From VAXT01 sp963774625 (lineage in GTDB: Bacteria > Actinomycetota > Thermoleophilia > Gaiellales > Gaiellaceae), in NCBI GenBank assembly GCA_963774625.1, contig CAVZFQ010000018.1, positions 310,001 to 374,000 of the forward strand: a stretch of DNA of 64,000 nucleotides. The letters are read 5' to 3'. Every line of letters starts with the position of its first letter. Position 1 is the stretch's first letter. Below, piece after piece: positions 7,633 through 16,265 of this stretch. The notes beneath the pieces were generated by a model. That model saw only the letters and a program-made list of their open reading frames with translations. It was not told where the DNA came from and made no database searches. The position numbers and the translations under genes were made by a program.

Positions 7633-8790
7633 CTACCAGCTCTCGAAGGTCTTCCAGCCGGGGTTGAACGCGGCACCGGGCAACTGCGGCGCGCACCACG
7701 TGTAGGCGCCTTCCGGGCTGCACGCCTTCGCCGCGGTGCCCGCATCGCCGTAGGCGCCCTGGACGGCCTGCGCAAGTCGCGTCGCCAGCTGCTGCGTCTC
7801 CGCGGGCTGAGCTCCGAGCGGTGACTGGTTCCACGCGAAGCCGATGCGCCCGTCCGGATACGGCCTCGGCCCGGCCCACGCGCGAGCCGCATACACCTCG
7901 AGCGAGACGAATTTCATCATCGTGTCCAGCGGAATCCGGTTGTTCCCGTAGCCCTTGGCGTCGCGCCAGTAAGCGGTCATCACCGGCGTCCAAGCCTTGT
8001 CGAAGAACGCGCGCGCCGCGGCCGTCGCCGGTGGGCCGGCATAGGCGAGCTTCGCCATGTGCTGGGTGAAGTCGTTCGTGGCCGTCGAGCGCTCGGCGAT
8101 CCTCACCCGCGTTCCGGGCGCGCAGACACGCGAGCAGCTGACGTAGGTCTCCTGGCCCCACCAGGCGACATGGGGCGTGATCGCAGTCCAGAACCCCGCG
8201 TCCTGCAGCCAGCCGCGGAGCGACGCCTTGTACGGCCCGTAGTTCCGCATCTCCTGGCCGACGCCGACGATGAACGCCGCGCCGGCCGACGGCGTCGATC
8301 GGGGCGGGCCCGTATAGAGGCCTCTGATCAGATCGCGGGCACGCTGCCGGGTGTTGGCGCGTGAGCGCATCGTGGACGGCAACTCGTTGATCGCCCACGT
8401 CTCGCCACGACGCGGGTCGTAACCGGCAGCGGCCATCTTCCGCCGGAACGAGACCCCCTTCGAGTACCAGCTGCCCGGCTTGTCGTGCCAGCCCTTCCAG
8501 CTGAACTCCGCGACAGGGTGGAAGTTCGGGCCCTTACGACGAACGGCCTCGACCAGCCGCCGGCCGCGCGGCGTGACCTTGTCCTCGAGCGGGGGCAGGA
8601 CGACGTAGTACTGGGCGCACGGCGTCTGGTTGGCGGCCAGCGAGTCGAGCAGAGGCTGCCAGCCGCGGGGGTTGTACGTGATCACCTGCGCCTGGTACGG
8701 GCAGGCCGTCCGCGCGCTCTCGGCCGAGGGGAGGGCGAGAGCAGCGGCGAAGACGGAGATCACCGCTGCGGGCACAGCGAGCGCTCTCAC
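7633..8790 (-). CDS. secreted protein of unknown function, Trp-rich
   Basis: I do not recognise this family. From the GTG at 8790 the protein (385 residues) starts with a clean signal peptide (RALAVPAAVISVFAAALALPSA) followed by a mature domain rich in Trp, Tyr and Arg with several Cys. These include a CSRVC pair and C-terminal Cys near KACSPEGAYTWCAP, suggesting extracellular disulfides. Segments such as HVAWWGQETYVSC and VAEFSWKGWHDKPGSWY hint at a carbohydrate-active or TIM-barrel-like exported enzyme, but that is a guess. It is divergent from a small membrane-protein gene and separated from the PPDK regulator by only its stop. Confidence 0.75.
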   Translation of the reverse strand: MRALAVPAAVISVFAAALALPSAESARTACPYQAQVITYNPRGWQPLLDSLAANQTPCAQYYVVLPPLEDKVTPRGRRLVEAVRRKGPNFHPVAEFSWKGWHDKPGSWYSKGVSFRRKMAAAGYDPRRGETWAINELPSTMRSRANTRQRARDLIRGLYTGPPRSTPSAGAAFIVGVGQEMRNYGPYKASLRGWLQDAGFWTAITPHVAWWGQETYVSCSRVCAPGTRVRIAERSTATNDFTQHMAKLAYAGPPATAAARAFFDKAWTPVMTAYWRDAKGYGNNRIPLDTMMKFVSLEVYAARAWAGPRPYPDGRIGFAWNQSPLGAQPAETQQLATRLAQAVQGAYGDAGTAAKACSPEGAYTWCAPQLPGAAFNPGWKTFESW

Positions 8791-8814
8791 GATGGAAGTT
8801 GTCCCCGCCGGCGG

Positions 8815-8820
8815 GATACT
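8815..8820 (+). promoter_or_regulatory. -10-like hexamer GATACT of a small membrane-protein gene
   Basis: Seven bases upstream of the ATG at 8828. The related forms AATACT and CATACT occur at the same spacing before ligD and dxr, so ATACT may be a variant -10 core. Confidence 0.4.
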
Positions 8821-8827
8821 GCAAACC

Positions 8828-8992
8828 ATGGCCGCTCCCAAGGAACCGGTTCCCCTCTGGCGCTGGGCGCTGTGGTGGTCGATCCTCGGCGCCGCGATGC
8901 TCACGTTCTACGTGCTGCTCACGCCGATCTGGCTCGGGCTCCGCGGGCTCGCGCGCCTCGCCGACCTGCGGGCTCGACACCGCTCTTCCTGA
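8828..8992 (+). CDS. small single-pass membrane protein (54 aa), antisense to the ligD 3' end
   Basis: The 54-residue frame carries one strong transmembrane segment (about residues 12-37, LWRWALWWSILGAAMLTFYV onward) followed by a basic C-terminal tail. This is a plausible topology for a small membrane regulator or assembly factor. Its last 74 bases overlap the 3' end of the convergent ligD gene. The -10-like GATACT sits 7 bases upstream. No family recognised; the hydrophobic composition makes it more likely real than a shadow frame. Confidence 0.5.
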   Translation: MAAPKEPVPLWRWALWWSILGAAMLTFYVLLTPIWLGLRGLARLADLRARHRSS

Positions 8993-9866
8993 CCTTGCGG
9001 AGCGCAGGCCCGAGCGCCTGCGTCCCGTGCAGGACCGGCTCGAAGAGGTCGCCGTGCTTCTTCACACGCTTGAGCACGACGTCCATCGTGAAGTCGCGGA
9101 AGTCGAGGTCGGGCTTCAGCTCTTTCCAGCGCAGCGGTGTCGAGACGGGCGCTCCGGACCGCGGACGCACCGAATACGCCGACGCGATCGTCTTGCCCCA
9201 GCCGTTCTGCCGGTGATCGACGAGCACGCCACGCCGCTTCTTCTTCAGCCACTCGACGGTGATCAGCCCGTCGTGCTCCTCGGCCAGGCCGCGCGAGACG
9301 AGCTCGGCGAAGTCGTACGTGTCCTCGAAGGTCGAACGCCGCGCAATCGGAACGAGGACGTGGATCCCCGTCGAGCCACTCGTCTTCACGTGCGACTCCA
9401 GGCCCAGCTCGTCGAGCCGACCGCGAATCAGGTGGGCGACCTCGATCGCCTCCCGCCAGAGGCCCTCGGGCGGGTCGAGGTCGAAGAGCACGAAGTCGGG
9501 CCGGTGCGGCTTGTCGACGCGGGAGTACCAGGCATTCATGTCGACGCAGTTCAGCTGCACCATCGAGAGCAGCGTGCGCTTGTCGTTCACGAGCACGAAG
9601 TCCACGAGCCGCGAGCCACCCTCGCGCGGATGAGTGCGGAACTGCTTCGTCTTCACCCAGTCTGGAAGCCCTTTCGGCGCCTGCTTCTGGAAGTACGACT
9701 CCGCGCGAATGCCCCTGGGCCACCGCTTCATGGTGAACGGCCGGCTCTTCAGGTGCGGCACGAGCACCGGGGCGACTTTGCCGTAGTACTCGAAGAGATC
9801 GCCCTTGGTGACCCCGTCCTCCGGGAAGAGCACGCGGTCGGCACTCGTCAGGCGAACTTCTGTCAT
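8919..9866 (-). CDS. ligD: LigD-type DNA polymerase/primase domain protein
   Basis: 315 residues from the ATG at 9866. It is the polymerase domain of the NHEJ ligase D family standing alone: it opens MTEVRLTSADRVLFPEDG and carries the catalytic two-Asp motif (FVLFDLDPPEG), then KTSGSTGIHV and a late basic segment. In mycobacteria this archaeo-eukaryotic primase-like domain fills gaps and adds ribonucleotides at double-strand breaks with Ku. No Ku, nuclease or ligase domain gene is in the window. The C-terminal ~25 residues are basic and Ala/Arg-rich and extend past the usual domain end, into the overlap with the small membrane-protein gene. Confidence 0.88.
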   Translation of the reverse strand: MTEVRLTSADRVLFPEDGVTKGDLFEYYGKVAPVLVPHLKSRPFTMKRWPRGIRAESYFQKQAPKGLPDWVKTKQFRTHPREGGSRLVDFVLVNDKRTLLSMVQLNCVDMNAWYSRVDKPHRPDFVLFDLDPPEGLWREAIEVAHLIRGRLDELGLESHVKTSGSTGIHVLVPIARRSTFEDTYDFAELVSRGLAEEHDGLITVEWLKKKRRGVLVDHRQNGWGKTIASAYSVRPRSGAPVSTPLRWKELKPDLDFRDFTMDVVLKRVKKHGDLFEPVLHGTQALGPALRKVRKSGVEPAGRRGARARGARARSA

Positions 9867-9872
9867 GGCGGG

Positions 9873-9878
9873 AGTATT
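9873..9878 (-). promoter_or_regulatory. -10-like hexamer AATACT of ligD
   Basis: On the - strand, six bases before the ligD ATG at 9866. The overlapping + strand reads AGTATT, so the 38-bp ligD/ppdK gap may hold promoters in both directions. Confidence 0.45.
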
Positions 9879-9904
9879 GCGGTCAGGCTGTGGGAAGATT
9901 TCGC

Positions 9905-12517
9905 ATGGCCGTGACCGCGACCCGATTCGTCTATGACTTCGACGAGCCCTCCGAGGGTGGCCGCAACCTGCTCGGCGGCAAGGGCATCGGGCTCGCCGAG
10001 ATGACACAGCTCGGGATTCCCGTCCCGGCCGGCTTCACGATCACGACCGACGCGTGCCGCGGGTACACGGCCGCGGGCGGCGAGTTCCCGGACGGCCTCG
10101 AAGAGGAGATCGACGTGCACATGCGCGCCCTGGAGGAGAAGACGGGCAAGCGCTTCGGAGACTCCGAGGATCCGCTCCTCGTCTCGGTGCGCTCGGGCGC
10201 GGCCGTCTCGATGCCCGGGATGATGGACACGATCCTCAACCTCGGCCTGAACGACGAGGCCGCCGCGGGCCTCGCGGCCGCGACGGGCAATCCGCGTTTC
10301 GCCAACGACTCGTACCGCCGCCTGATCCAGATGTACGGCGGCGTCGTGGACGGCATCGACGGCCACCGCTTCGAGGACGCCCTCGCGAAGCTCAAGAAGG
10401 ACCGCGGAGCCGCGCAGGATGTCGACTTGTCCGCGGAGGACCTGGCCGCCCTCATCGAGACGTACAAGGCGACCTACCTCGAGGAGACGGGCGACGCGTT
10501 CCCACAGGACGCGCGCGACCAGCTGACCCGTGCCGTTCGCGCCGTCTTCGAGTCGTGGGACAACCCCCGCGCGCAGGTCTACCGGCGCGCCCACCACATC
10601 GCCGACGATCTCGGCACCGCCGTCAACGTCGTCCAGATGGTCTTCGGCAACAAGGGCGACGGCTCCGGCACCGGTGTCTGCTTCACGCGCGACCCTTCGA
10701 CGGGCGAGCCCGGCCTCTACGGCGAGTTCCTGGCCGACGCGCAGGGCGAGGACGTGGTCGCCGGGATCCGTACGCCCGAGCCGCTCGCACACATGAAGGA
10801 ATCGGTGCCCGAGGCCTTCGACGAGCTGCTGGAGACCATGCGCAGGCTCGAGCAGCACTACCACGACATGCAGGACATCGAGTTCACCGTCGAGGACGGC
10901 CGGCTCTACCTGCTGCAGACCCGCGGCGCCAAGCGAACTGCTGCCGCCGCGCTGAAGGCCGCCGTGGACATGGTCGAGGAGGGCTTGATCTCGCGCGAGG
11001 ACGCCGTCATTCGCATCGACCCGGATCAGCTCGACCAGCTGCTCCACCCGATGATCGACCCGAAGGCCGAGTTCGAGGTCGCAGCGACCGGCCTCAACGC
11101 ATCGCCCGGAGCCGCGTCCGGCAAGGCCGTGTTCGACGCGGACACCGCGGTCGAGCGGACCGAGGCCGGCGACGACGTCATCCTCGTCCGCTGGGAGACG
11201 ACGCCCGACGACATCCACGGGATGATCGCGGCGCAGGGCATCCTCACCGCGCACGGCGGGATGACCTCACACGCCGCGGTCGTGGCCCGAGGCATGGGCA
11301 CACCATGCGTTGCGGGCTGTGAGGCGCTCTCGGTCGACGCGAAGGGCCGAACGGCGTCCCTGCACGGCAAGCAGATCGCCGAGGGCGACGTGATCACCCT
11401 CGACGGCGGCACGGGCCGCGTGATCCTGGGCCCGGTCGACCTCGTCCCGCCGCAGATCAACGAGGACTTCGAGACCATCCTGGGCTGGGCCGACTCGATG
11501 CGGCGTCTGAAGGTCCGGGCCAACGCGGATACCCCGGAGGACGCCGCCAAGGCCCGCGAGTTCGGCGCGCAGGGCATTGGTCTCTGCCGCACCGAGCACA
11601 TGTTCATGGCCGACGACCGGCTTCCGGTCGTGCGCGAGATGATCATGGCCAGCAGCGAGGAGGAGCGGCGGTCCGCGCTCGAGAAGCTCCTTCCGCACCA
11701 GCAGGCCGACTTCGAAGGCATCTTCGAGGCCATGGCGGGGCTCCCGGTCACGATCCGCCTCCTCGACCCGCCGCTCCACGAGTTCCTGCCGCCGCTGGAC
11801 GAGGCGGAGGACGACCGGATGCGCGACCGGATCCGCGCGCTCCAGGAGTCGAACCCCATGCTCGGCACACGCGGGTGCCGGCTCGGCCTCATGTGGCCGG
11901 AGATCTACGAGATGCAGGTGCGCGCGATCGTGCGCGCCGCCGTGGCCGTGGAGAAGCGGACGGGCGCAGCGCCGCTCGTCGAGATCATGCACCCGCTCGT
12001 CGGCTTCGCCGAGGAGCTCCACCGGCTGCGCGCGATCACGATCGCTACTGCCGCCGAGGAGGAGGAGATCGAATACCTCGTCGGGACGATGATCGAGCTC
12101 CCGCGCGCGTGCATGCGCGCCGACGAGATCGCCGAGCACGCCGACTTCTTCTCCTTCGGGACGAACGACCTCACGCAAACTGCGCTCGGCTTCTCACGCG
12201 ACGACGCGGAGGGCAAGTTCCTCACGCGCTACCTCGAGGACGGCGTGCTCGAGCGGAACCCGTTCGAGATCCTCGACCAGGCCGGGGTGGGCGACCTGAT
12301 GAAGATCGCAGTCGAGCGAGGCCGCTCCACGAGGCCGGACATCAAGCTCGGTATCTGCGGGGAGCACGGGGGCGAGCCGTCGTCGGTCGCGTTCTGCCAC
12401 GGGCTCGGGCTCGACTACGTGTCGTGCTCGCCGTACCGGGTTCCGCTCGCGCGTCTCGCCGCCGCTCAGGCGGCGCTGGCCGAAGCCGGCATCGAAGCGG
12501 TCTCGGTCGGCGGGTAG
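9905..12517 (+). CDS. ppdK: pyruvate, phosphate dikinase
   Basis: 870 residues, full length. The N-terminal ATP-grasp half begins VYDFDEPSEGGRNLLGGKG. The swivelling phosphohistidine domain has GGMTSHAAVVARGMG with His456 and, two residues earlier, Thr454, the expected target of the regulatory protein upstream. The C-terminal PEP/pyruvate barrel ends with the catalytic Cys segment YVSCSPYRVPLARLAAAQ. It interconverts pyruvate+ATP+Pi and PEP+AMP+PPi in central metabolism. The ATG at 9905 is preferred over a GTG at 9890 because GGGAAG precedes it by 7 bases. Confidence 0.97.
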   Translation: MAVTATRFVYDFDEPSEGGRNLLGGKGIGLAEMTQLGIPVPAGFTITTDACRGYTAAGGEFPDGLEEEIDVHMRALEEKTGKRFGDSEDPLLVSVRSGAAVSMPGMMDTILNLGLNDEAAAGLAAATGNPRFANDSYRRLIQMYGGVVDGIDGHRFEDALAKLKKDRGAAQDVDLSAEDLAALIETYKATYLEETGDAFPQDARDQLTRAVRAVFESWDNPRAQVYRRAHHIADDLGTAVNVVQMVFGNKGDGSGTGVCFTRDPSTGEPGLYGEFLADAQGEDVVAGIRTPEPLAHMKESVPEAFDELLETMRRLEQHYHDMQDIEFTVEDGRLYLLQTRGAKRTAAAALKAAVDMVEEGLISREDAVIRIDPDQLDQLLHPMIDPKAEFEVAATGLNASPGAASGKAVFDADTAVERTEAGDDVILVRWETTPDDIHGMIAAQGILTAHGGMTSHAAVVARGMGTPCVAGCEALSVDAKGRTASLHGKQIAEGDVITLDGGTGRVILGPVDLVPPQINEDFETILGWADSMRRLKVRANADTPEDAAKAREFGAQGIGLCRTEHMFMADDRLPVVREMIMASSEEERRSALEKLLPHQQADFEGIFEAMAGLPVTIRLLDPPLHEFLPPLDEAEDDRMRDRIRALQESNPMLGTRGCRLGLMWPEIYEMQVRAIVRAAVAVEKRTGAAPLVEIMHPLVGFAEELHRLRAITIATAAEEEEIEYLVGTMIELPRACMRADEIAEHADFFSFGTNDLTQTALGFSRDDAEGKFLTRYLEDGVLERNPFEILDQAGVGDLMKIAVERGRSTRPDIKLGICGEHGGEPSSVAFCHGLGLDYVSCSPYRVPLARLAAAQAALAEAGIEAVSVGG

Positions 12518-12520
12518 GCC

Positions 12521-13405
12521 TTGATCGCGGTCGAAGGTCTCACGAAGCGCTACGGCAAGACCCTGGCCGTCGACGACCTGACCTTCAAGATCGAGCCCGG
12601 CCAGGTGACCGGCTTCCTGGGCCCGAACGGAGCGGGGAAGACGACGACGCTACGCATCCTCCTCGACCTCGTCAGGGCGACGAGCGGAACGGCCACGATC
12701 GACGGCAAGCGCTACCGCGACCTGGCCGATCCGGCCAAGCGGGTCGGCTCGGTGCTGGAGGCGACCAACTTCCACCCCGGCCGCAAGGGCCGAAACCACC
12801 TGCGAGTCCTCGCCCAGCCACAGGGCATCCCGGAGTCGCGCGTGACCGAGCTGCTCGAGCTGGTCGACCTGGCCGGGGCGGCCAAGAAGCGCGTCAAGAC
12901 GTACTCGCTCGGCATGCGGCAGCGACTAACGATTGCAGGCGCGCTCCTGGGCGACCCGGAGGTGCTGATCCTCGACGAGCCGGCCAACGGCCTCGACCCC
13001 GAGGGCATCCGCTGGCTGCGCGGCTTCCTGCGCGGCCTCGCCGAGCAGGGGAGGACAGTGCTCGTCTCCAGCCACGTGCTCTCGGAGATGGCGCAGCTCG
13101 CGGACCGCGTCGTGATCATCCATCGCGGCCGGCTGATCTCGCACACGTCCCTCGACGAGATCCTGGCCCAGGCCGAGGGCGGCGTGCGCGTGCGTAGCCC
13201 GCAGGCGGAGCAGCTCCGTGCCGTCCTCTCCTCAGCAGGCTTCGAGTCGGCCGAGACCTCGCCGGGCACGCTCGCGGTCAAGGACGCGCCGATCGAGCGG
13301 GTCGGCGAGCTGGCCGCGCACAACCAGATCGTGCTCCATGAGCTCTCGCCGGAGTCGGCCTCGCTCGAGGAGATCTTCCTCGAGCTGACCGGAGACTCGA
13401 CGTGA
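12521..13405 (+). CDS. ABC transporter ATP-binding protein
   Basis: 294 residues starting at a TTG three bases after the ppdK stop. Walker A GPNGAGKTT, signature YSLGMRQRL, Walker B LILDEPANGLDPEG and the switch His (SSHVLSEM) are all intact. A C-terminal ~70-residue extension is typical of drug/bacitracin-type ABC-2 exporters. It pairs with the permease that starts inside its stop codon. The substrate is not predictable. Confidence 0.93.
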   Translation: MIAVEGLTKRYGKTLAVDDLTFKIEPGQVTGFLGPNGAGKTTTLRILLDLVRATSGTATIDGKRYRDLADPAKRVGSVLEATNFHPGRKGRNHLRVLAQPQGIPESRVTELLELVDLAGAAKKRVKTYSLGMRQRLTIAGALLGDPEVLILDEPANGLDPEGIRWLRGFLRGLAEQGRTVLVSSHVLSEMAQLADRVVIIHRGRLISHTSLDEILAQAEGGVRVRSPQAEQLRAVLSSAGFESAETSPGTLAVKDAPIERVGELAAHNQIVLHELSPESASLEEIFLELTGDST

Positions 13406-14163
13406 TCGATCTGATCAGGGGCGAGCTCCTCAAGCTGAGGACGACGCGCATGATCTACGGGTTCCTCGGTGGGCTGCTCGTGATCATCGCGATCATCGTC
13501 GTCGTCACGATCATCGACACGCCGGCGGAGGATCTCGCACGCGAGGAGGATCAGGCCGGCGTCTACGGCGGGGCCGCCACCGGAATCATCTTCATGATCC
13601 TGCTGGGCGTGATGATCATGTCGGGCGAGTTTCGGCACGGGACGATCACGCAGACGCTGCTGATCACGCCCAACCGCTGGACGGTGCTCGCCGCCAAGGT
13701 CGTCGGCGCGGCGATCGCCGGCTTCGTCATCGGTGTGATCGCAGAGCTCTTCACGTTCGTCCTGTACGTGCCCCTGCTGGCGATCAAGGGCGTCGACATC
13801 GTCTTCGAAGACGAGGCGAGAAGCTTCGTCATCGGCTCGATCCTGGCGACGACGCTGTTCGGCCCGCTGGGTGTCGCCGTGGGGTCGCTGATGCGAAATC
13901 AGGTCGCGGCGATCATCGTCGTGTTCGCGACCCTCTTGATCATCGAGCCGATCGTGAGCGGCGTGATGGAAGACCGCGGGGGCACCTGGGAGGAAGTGCC
14001 GAAGTACTTCCCCGGCCGTCTGATCGGCGGCGTGATCGGAGACAGCCCCGAAGCGCTCTCGCGAGGAGCTAGCGCTGCGGTGCTGGTGGCATACGTGCTC
14101 GTGCTGTCCGCACTCGGCGGGCGCTTCGTCCTGCAGCGCGACGTGAACTCGATCCAGGCCTGA
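13402..14163 (+). CDS. ABC-2 type transporter permease
   Basis: 253 residues with six predicted membrane segments, beginning with a short cytoplasmic stretch and the first helix (FLGGLLVIIAIIVVVTII). The conserved FRHGTITQTLLITPNRW loop after helix 2 is typical of ABC-2 permeases, which dimerise around the ATPase. The GTG start overlaps the ATPase stop by 4 bases, so the two are translated together. Substrate unknown. Confidence 0.9.
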   Translation: MIDLIRGELLKLRTTRMIYGFLGGLLVIIAIIVVVTIIDTPAEDLAREEDQAGVYGGAATGIIFMILLGVMIMSGEFRHGTITQTLLITPNRWTVLAAKVVGAAIAGFVIGVIAELFTFVLYVPLLAIKGVDIVFEDEARSFVIGSILATTLFGPLGVAVGSLMRNQVAAIIVVFATLLIIEPIVSGVMEDRGGTWEEVPKYFPGRLIGGVIGDSPEALSRGASAAVLVAYVLVLSALGGRFVLQRDVNSIQA

Positions 14164-14227
14164 GCTCTTCTCTTTCGCCGCGCGACTGAAACGAAATCGC
14201 GTCTCGGCGCATAGAAGGGGTAAGCCC

Positions 14228-14779
14228 GTGAAGAGCGATGCCCAGCTGATCAAGGAAGCCCGGACGAACGCCGACGCGTTCGCCGAGCTCTACGAACGCC
14301 ATGTCCGGTCGGTGCACGCTTGGTTTCGCGCACACGTCGAGCCGGCGACGGCGATGGATCTCACTGCCGAGACCTTCGCGCAGGCGGCCTGTGGGCTACG
14401 GCGTTTCAGGGACGAGGCCGAAGGCTCCGCTGGGCCCTGGCTCTTCGGGATCGCCAAGAACCTGCATCGCCGCTTTCTGGAACGGCGTCGCGTCGAGACA
14501 GTCGGCCGTCGCCGGTTGGGAATGCCGCTCGTCACCTACGCGGGCGAGTTCGACGAGGCGGACGAGCGGGTCTCGGCGGAAACGCTGACGCCGGAGCTGC
14601 ATGCAGCCGTCAACGGGCTTCCGAAAGGCCAGCGCAAGGCACTCGAGTTGCGGGTCGTGGACGAGCTCTCCTACCGGGACGTCGCCGCCACTCTCGGCAC
14701 GAGCGAGCTGGCCGCTCGCCTACGCGTGATGCGGGCACTCGGCTCGCTCGCGGAGAAACTGAAAGGAGCAACGCAATGA
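14228..14779 (+). CDS. ECF-like RNA polymerase sigma factor
   Basis: 183 residues with a sigma-70 region 2 (DAFAELYERHVRSVHAWFRA; TAETFAQAACGLRRF) and region 4 (PKGQRKALELRVVDELSYRDV followed by a helix-turn-helix). It directs RNA polymerase to a dedicated promoter set. AAGGGG precedes the GTG start by about 9 bases. The stop overlaps the start of the next gene by 4 bases (ATGA), the usual arrangement for a sigma factor with its membrane-bound regulator. Confidence 0.88.
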   Translation: MKSDAQLIKEARTNADAFAELYERHVRSVHAWFRAHVEPATAMDLTAETFAQAACGLRRFRDEAEGSAGPWLFGIAKNLHRRFLERRRVETVGRRRLGMPLVTYAGEFDEADERVSAETLTPELHAAVNGLPKGQRKALELRVVDELSYRDVAATLGTSELAARLRVMRALGSLAEKLKGATQ

Positions 14780-15375
14780 ATGCATTCGACGCACTGGGGC
14801 GCGATCTCCACGCCGCTGTCGAGCGACAGGTGGCAACGCGCCGGCGACTGCGGAGGGCTGCGCGCGCCGGCGCTGTCGCGCTCGCGCTTGCGACGTTCTC
14901 GACGACGGTCGCCGTTGCGAGCACGGGTGTGTCCTTCGACGACCTCGATCCGACAAAGTGGACGATCCTCGGACGGGGAGAGGTCGACGGGCGGGCGAGC
15001 TACGTCAAGGCGCGCAACAACGAGACCGGCGACGAGGCCACGTTCCTCGAGGCGCGGGATGCCGGGCTCGACCGCTACGAGGCCTTCACCCTTCACCAGC
15101 GGGCGCTGACCGCAGCCGGGAGCCTTCCGAACGAGGCCGGGACAACCTGCACCGCCGACGAGCTCACGCGCGCCGAGATCGTGGCGCTCGAGACGCTCGC
15201 CGGAATCGGGCCGCCTGGTCTACCGAAGGACGCCGCGACTGCTCGAGTGGACGCAGCGACGCGAGCGGCCTTCGGCGATCACCCCTGCCAGGGTCTCCAC
15301 TACGCCGGAGAGCGAGCGCGCTGGGTGTACGCGGGCGAAGAGCCCGAGTCGATGCTCATGCCAGGTGCCCGCTAG
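14776..15375 (+). CDS. single-pass membrane protein, candidate anti-sigma partner
   Basis: 199 residues. A short N-terminal cytoplasmic part (about 30 residues ending in a basic cluster, RRRLRRAAR) is followed by one membrane helix (about residues 32-50) and an exported domain of ~145 residues with two Cys. The N-in/C-out layout and the 4-base overlap with the sigma gene suggest an anti-sigma or sensor role. No zinc anti-sigma motif (HxxxCxxC) is visible and the cytoplasmic part is very short, so this is inference. AAAGGAG precedes the ATG. Confidence 0.65.
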   Translation: MNAFDALGRDLHAAVERQVATRRRLRRAARAGAVALALATFSTTVAVASTGVSFDDLDPTKWTILGRGEVDGRASYVKARNNETGDEATFLEARDAGLDRYEAFTLHQRALTAAGSLPNEAGTTCTADELTRAEIVALETLAGIGPPGLPKDAATARVDAATRAAFGDHPCQGLHYAGERARWVYAGEEPESMLMPGAR

Positions 15376-15382
15376 CCCCGGG

Positions 15383-16243
15383 TCAGATCAGGCTCTCCAC
15401 GCGCCAGTACGCTAGGGCGACGCTGGCGACGGCGACCGCGACGAGGCCGGCGGCGCCGAGCAGACCGGGTCGTCCATAGATCGCGTGCGTCCGGCCGAAG
15501 CGCGAGAGGGCCAGAGTCCCGAGCGCGCCTCCGGCGAGACCGCCGAGATGCCCTCCGATCGAGATGTTCGGGATCGCGAACGTGATGATCAGGTTGATGA
15601 CGAGAAAAGACAGAGCGCTACCGCCGAGCACGTAGTTCCGCTGCTGCTCGAGGACCAAGGCAGCGCCGAGGATCCCGAAGATCGCTCCGGAAGCGCCGAC
15701 CGTGATCGCATTCGGGTCGAACAGGAGGGCGCCGGCAGATCCGGCGAGCCCCGAGATCAGATAGATAGCGAGGAACCGTCCGCGGCCTAGCGCCTCCTCG
15801 ACGGGCGCGCCGATCATCCAGAGCACGACCATGTTGAAGCCGATGTGGATGATGCTGCCATGGAGGAAGGCGGCGGTGATGAGGCGCCACCACTCACCGT
15901 CGCCGACGCCGCCCCACGGTGACAGGATGACGAGGGCGCCTTCTTCGAAGAGCCACCCCGAGGTGCGGGTGAGGGTCGAGCCCTGCGCGAGATTGAGCGC
16001 GTAGACGGCCAGGTTGATCCCGATCAGGACCTTGGTCACGAGCGCGCCGCTGCCCTCGTAGGCCGCGCGCCGCACGCCCCTCGTCACCCGCTGAGCGCCC
16101 TGGGCCACGCCGGCGTGGTCGGGGCAACGGATCCCGACGGGCGCGAAGACCATGCAATCCGGGCAGATTCCGCGGCCGCACTCGGAGCACGAGACCCTCG
16201 TCTCGCGGTCGGGGTGCCGGTAGCAGTGCATCACCTCGTCCAT
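15383..16243 (-). CDS. rhomboid-family intramembrane protease with N-terminal zinc finger
   Basis: 286 residues from the ATG at 16243. Residues 7-43 form a B-box-like zinc finger (Cys/His pairs in CYRHPDRETRVSCSECGRG and CPDCMVFAPVGIRCPDH). Seven hydrophobic segments follow. The catalytic Ser185 lies in VGASGAIFG and His232 in SIGGHLGG, with the conserved HIGFNMVVLW loop between. Rhomboids cleave membrane-protein substrates within the bilayer; the substrate is unknown. The gene shares a 22-bp two-way promoter with comB. Confidence 0.92.
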   Translation of the reverse strand: MDEVMHCYRHPDRETRVSCSECGRGICPDCMVFAPVGIRCPDHAGVAQGAQRVTRGVRRAAYEGSGALVTKVLIGINLAVYALNLAQGSTLTRTSGWLFEEGALVILSPWGGVGDGEWWRLITAAFLHGSIIHIGFNMVVLWMIGAPVEEALGRGRFLAIYLISGLAGSAGALLFDPNAITVGASGAIFGILGAALVLEQQRNYVLGGSALSFLVINLIITFAIPNISIGGHLGGLAGGALGTLALSRFGRTHAIYGRPGLLGAAGLVAVAVASVALAYWRVESLI

Positions 16244-16250
16244 GTCGAAG

Positions 16251-16257
16251 TAGCGTA
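16251..16257. promoter_or_regulatory. two-way -10 element TAGCGTA (rhomboid / comB)
   Basis: The whole gap between the two start codons is 22 bp (16244-16265). The + strand reads TAGCGT 9 bases before the comB ATG; the - strand reads TACGCT 8 bases before the rhomboid ATG. The two hexamers overlap by all but one base. Confidence 0.6.
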
Positions 16258-16265
16258 GTGCGCCA

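Noticed and set aside
14187..14227. An ECF autoregulatory promoter (GAAAC ... CGTC) before the sigma gene
   Set aside because: The two parts are only about 7 bases apart, not 16-17, so the match is not convincing.
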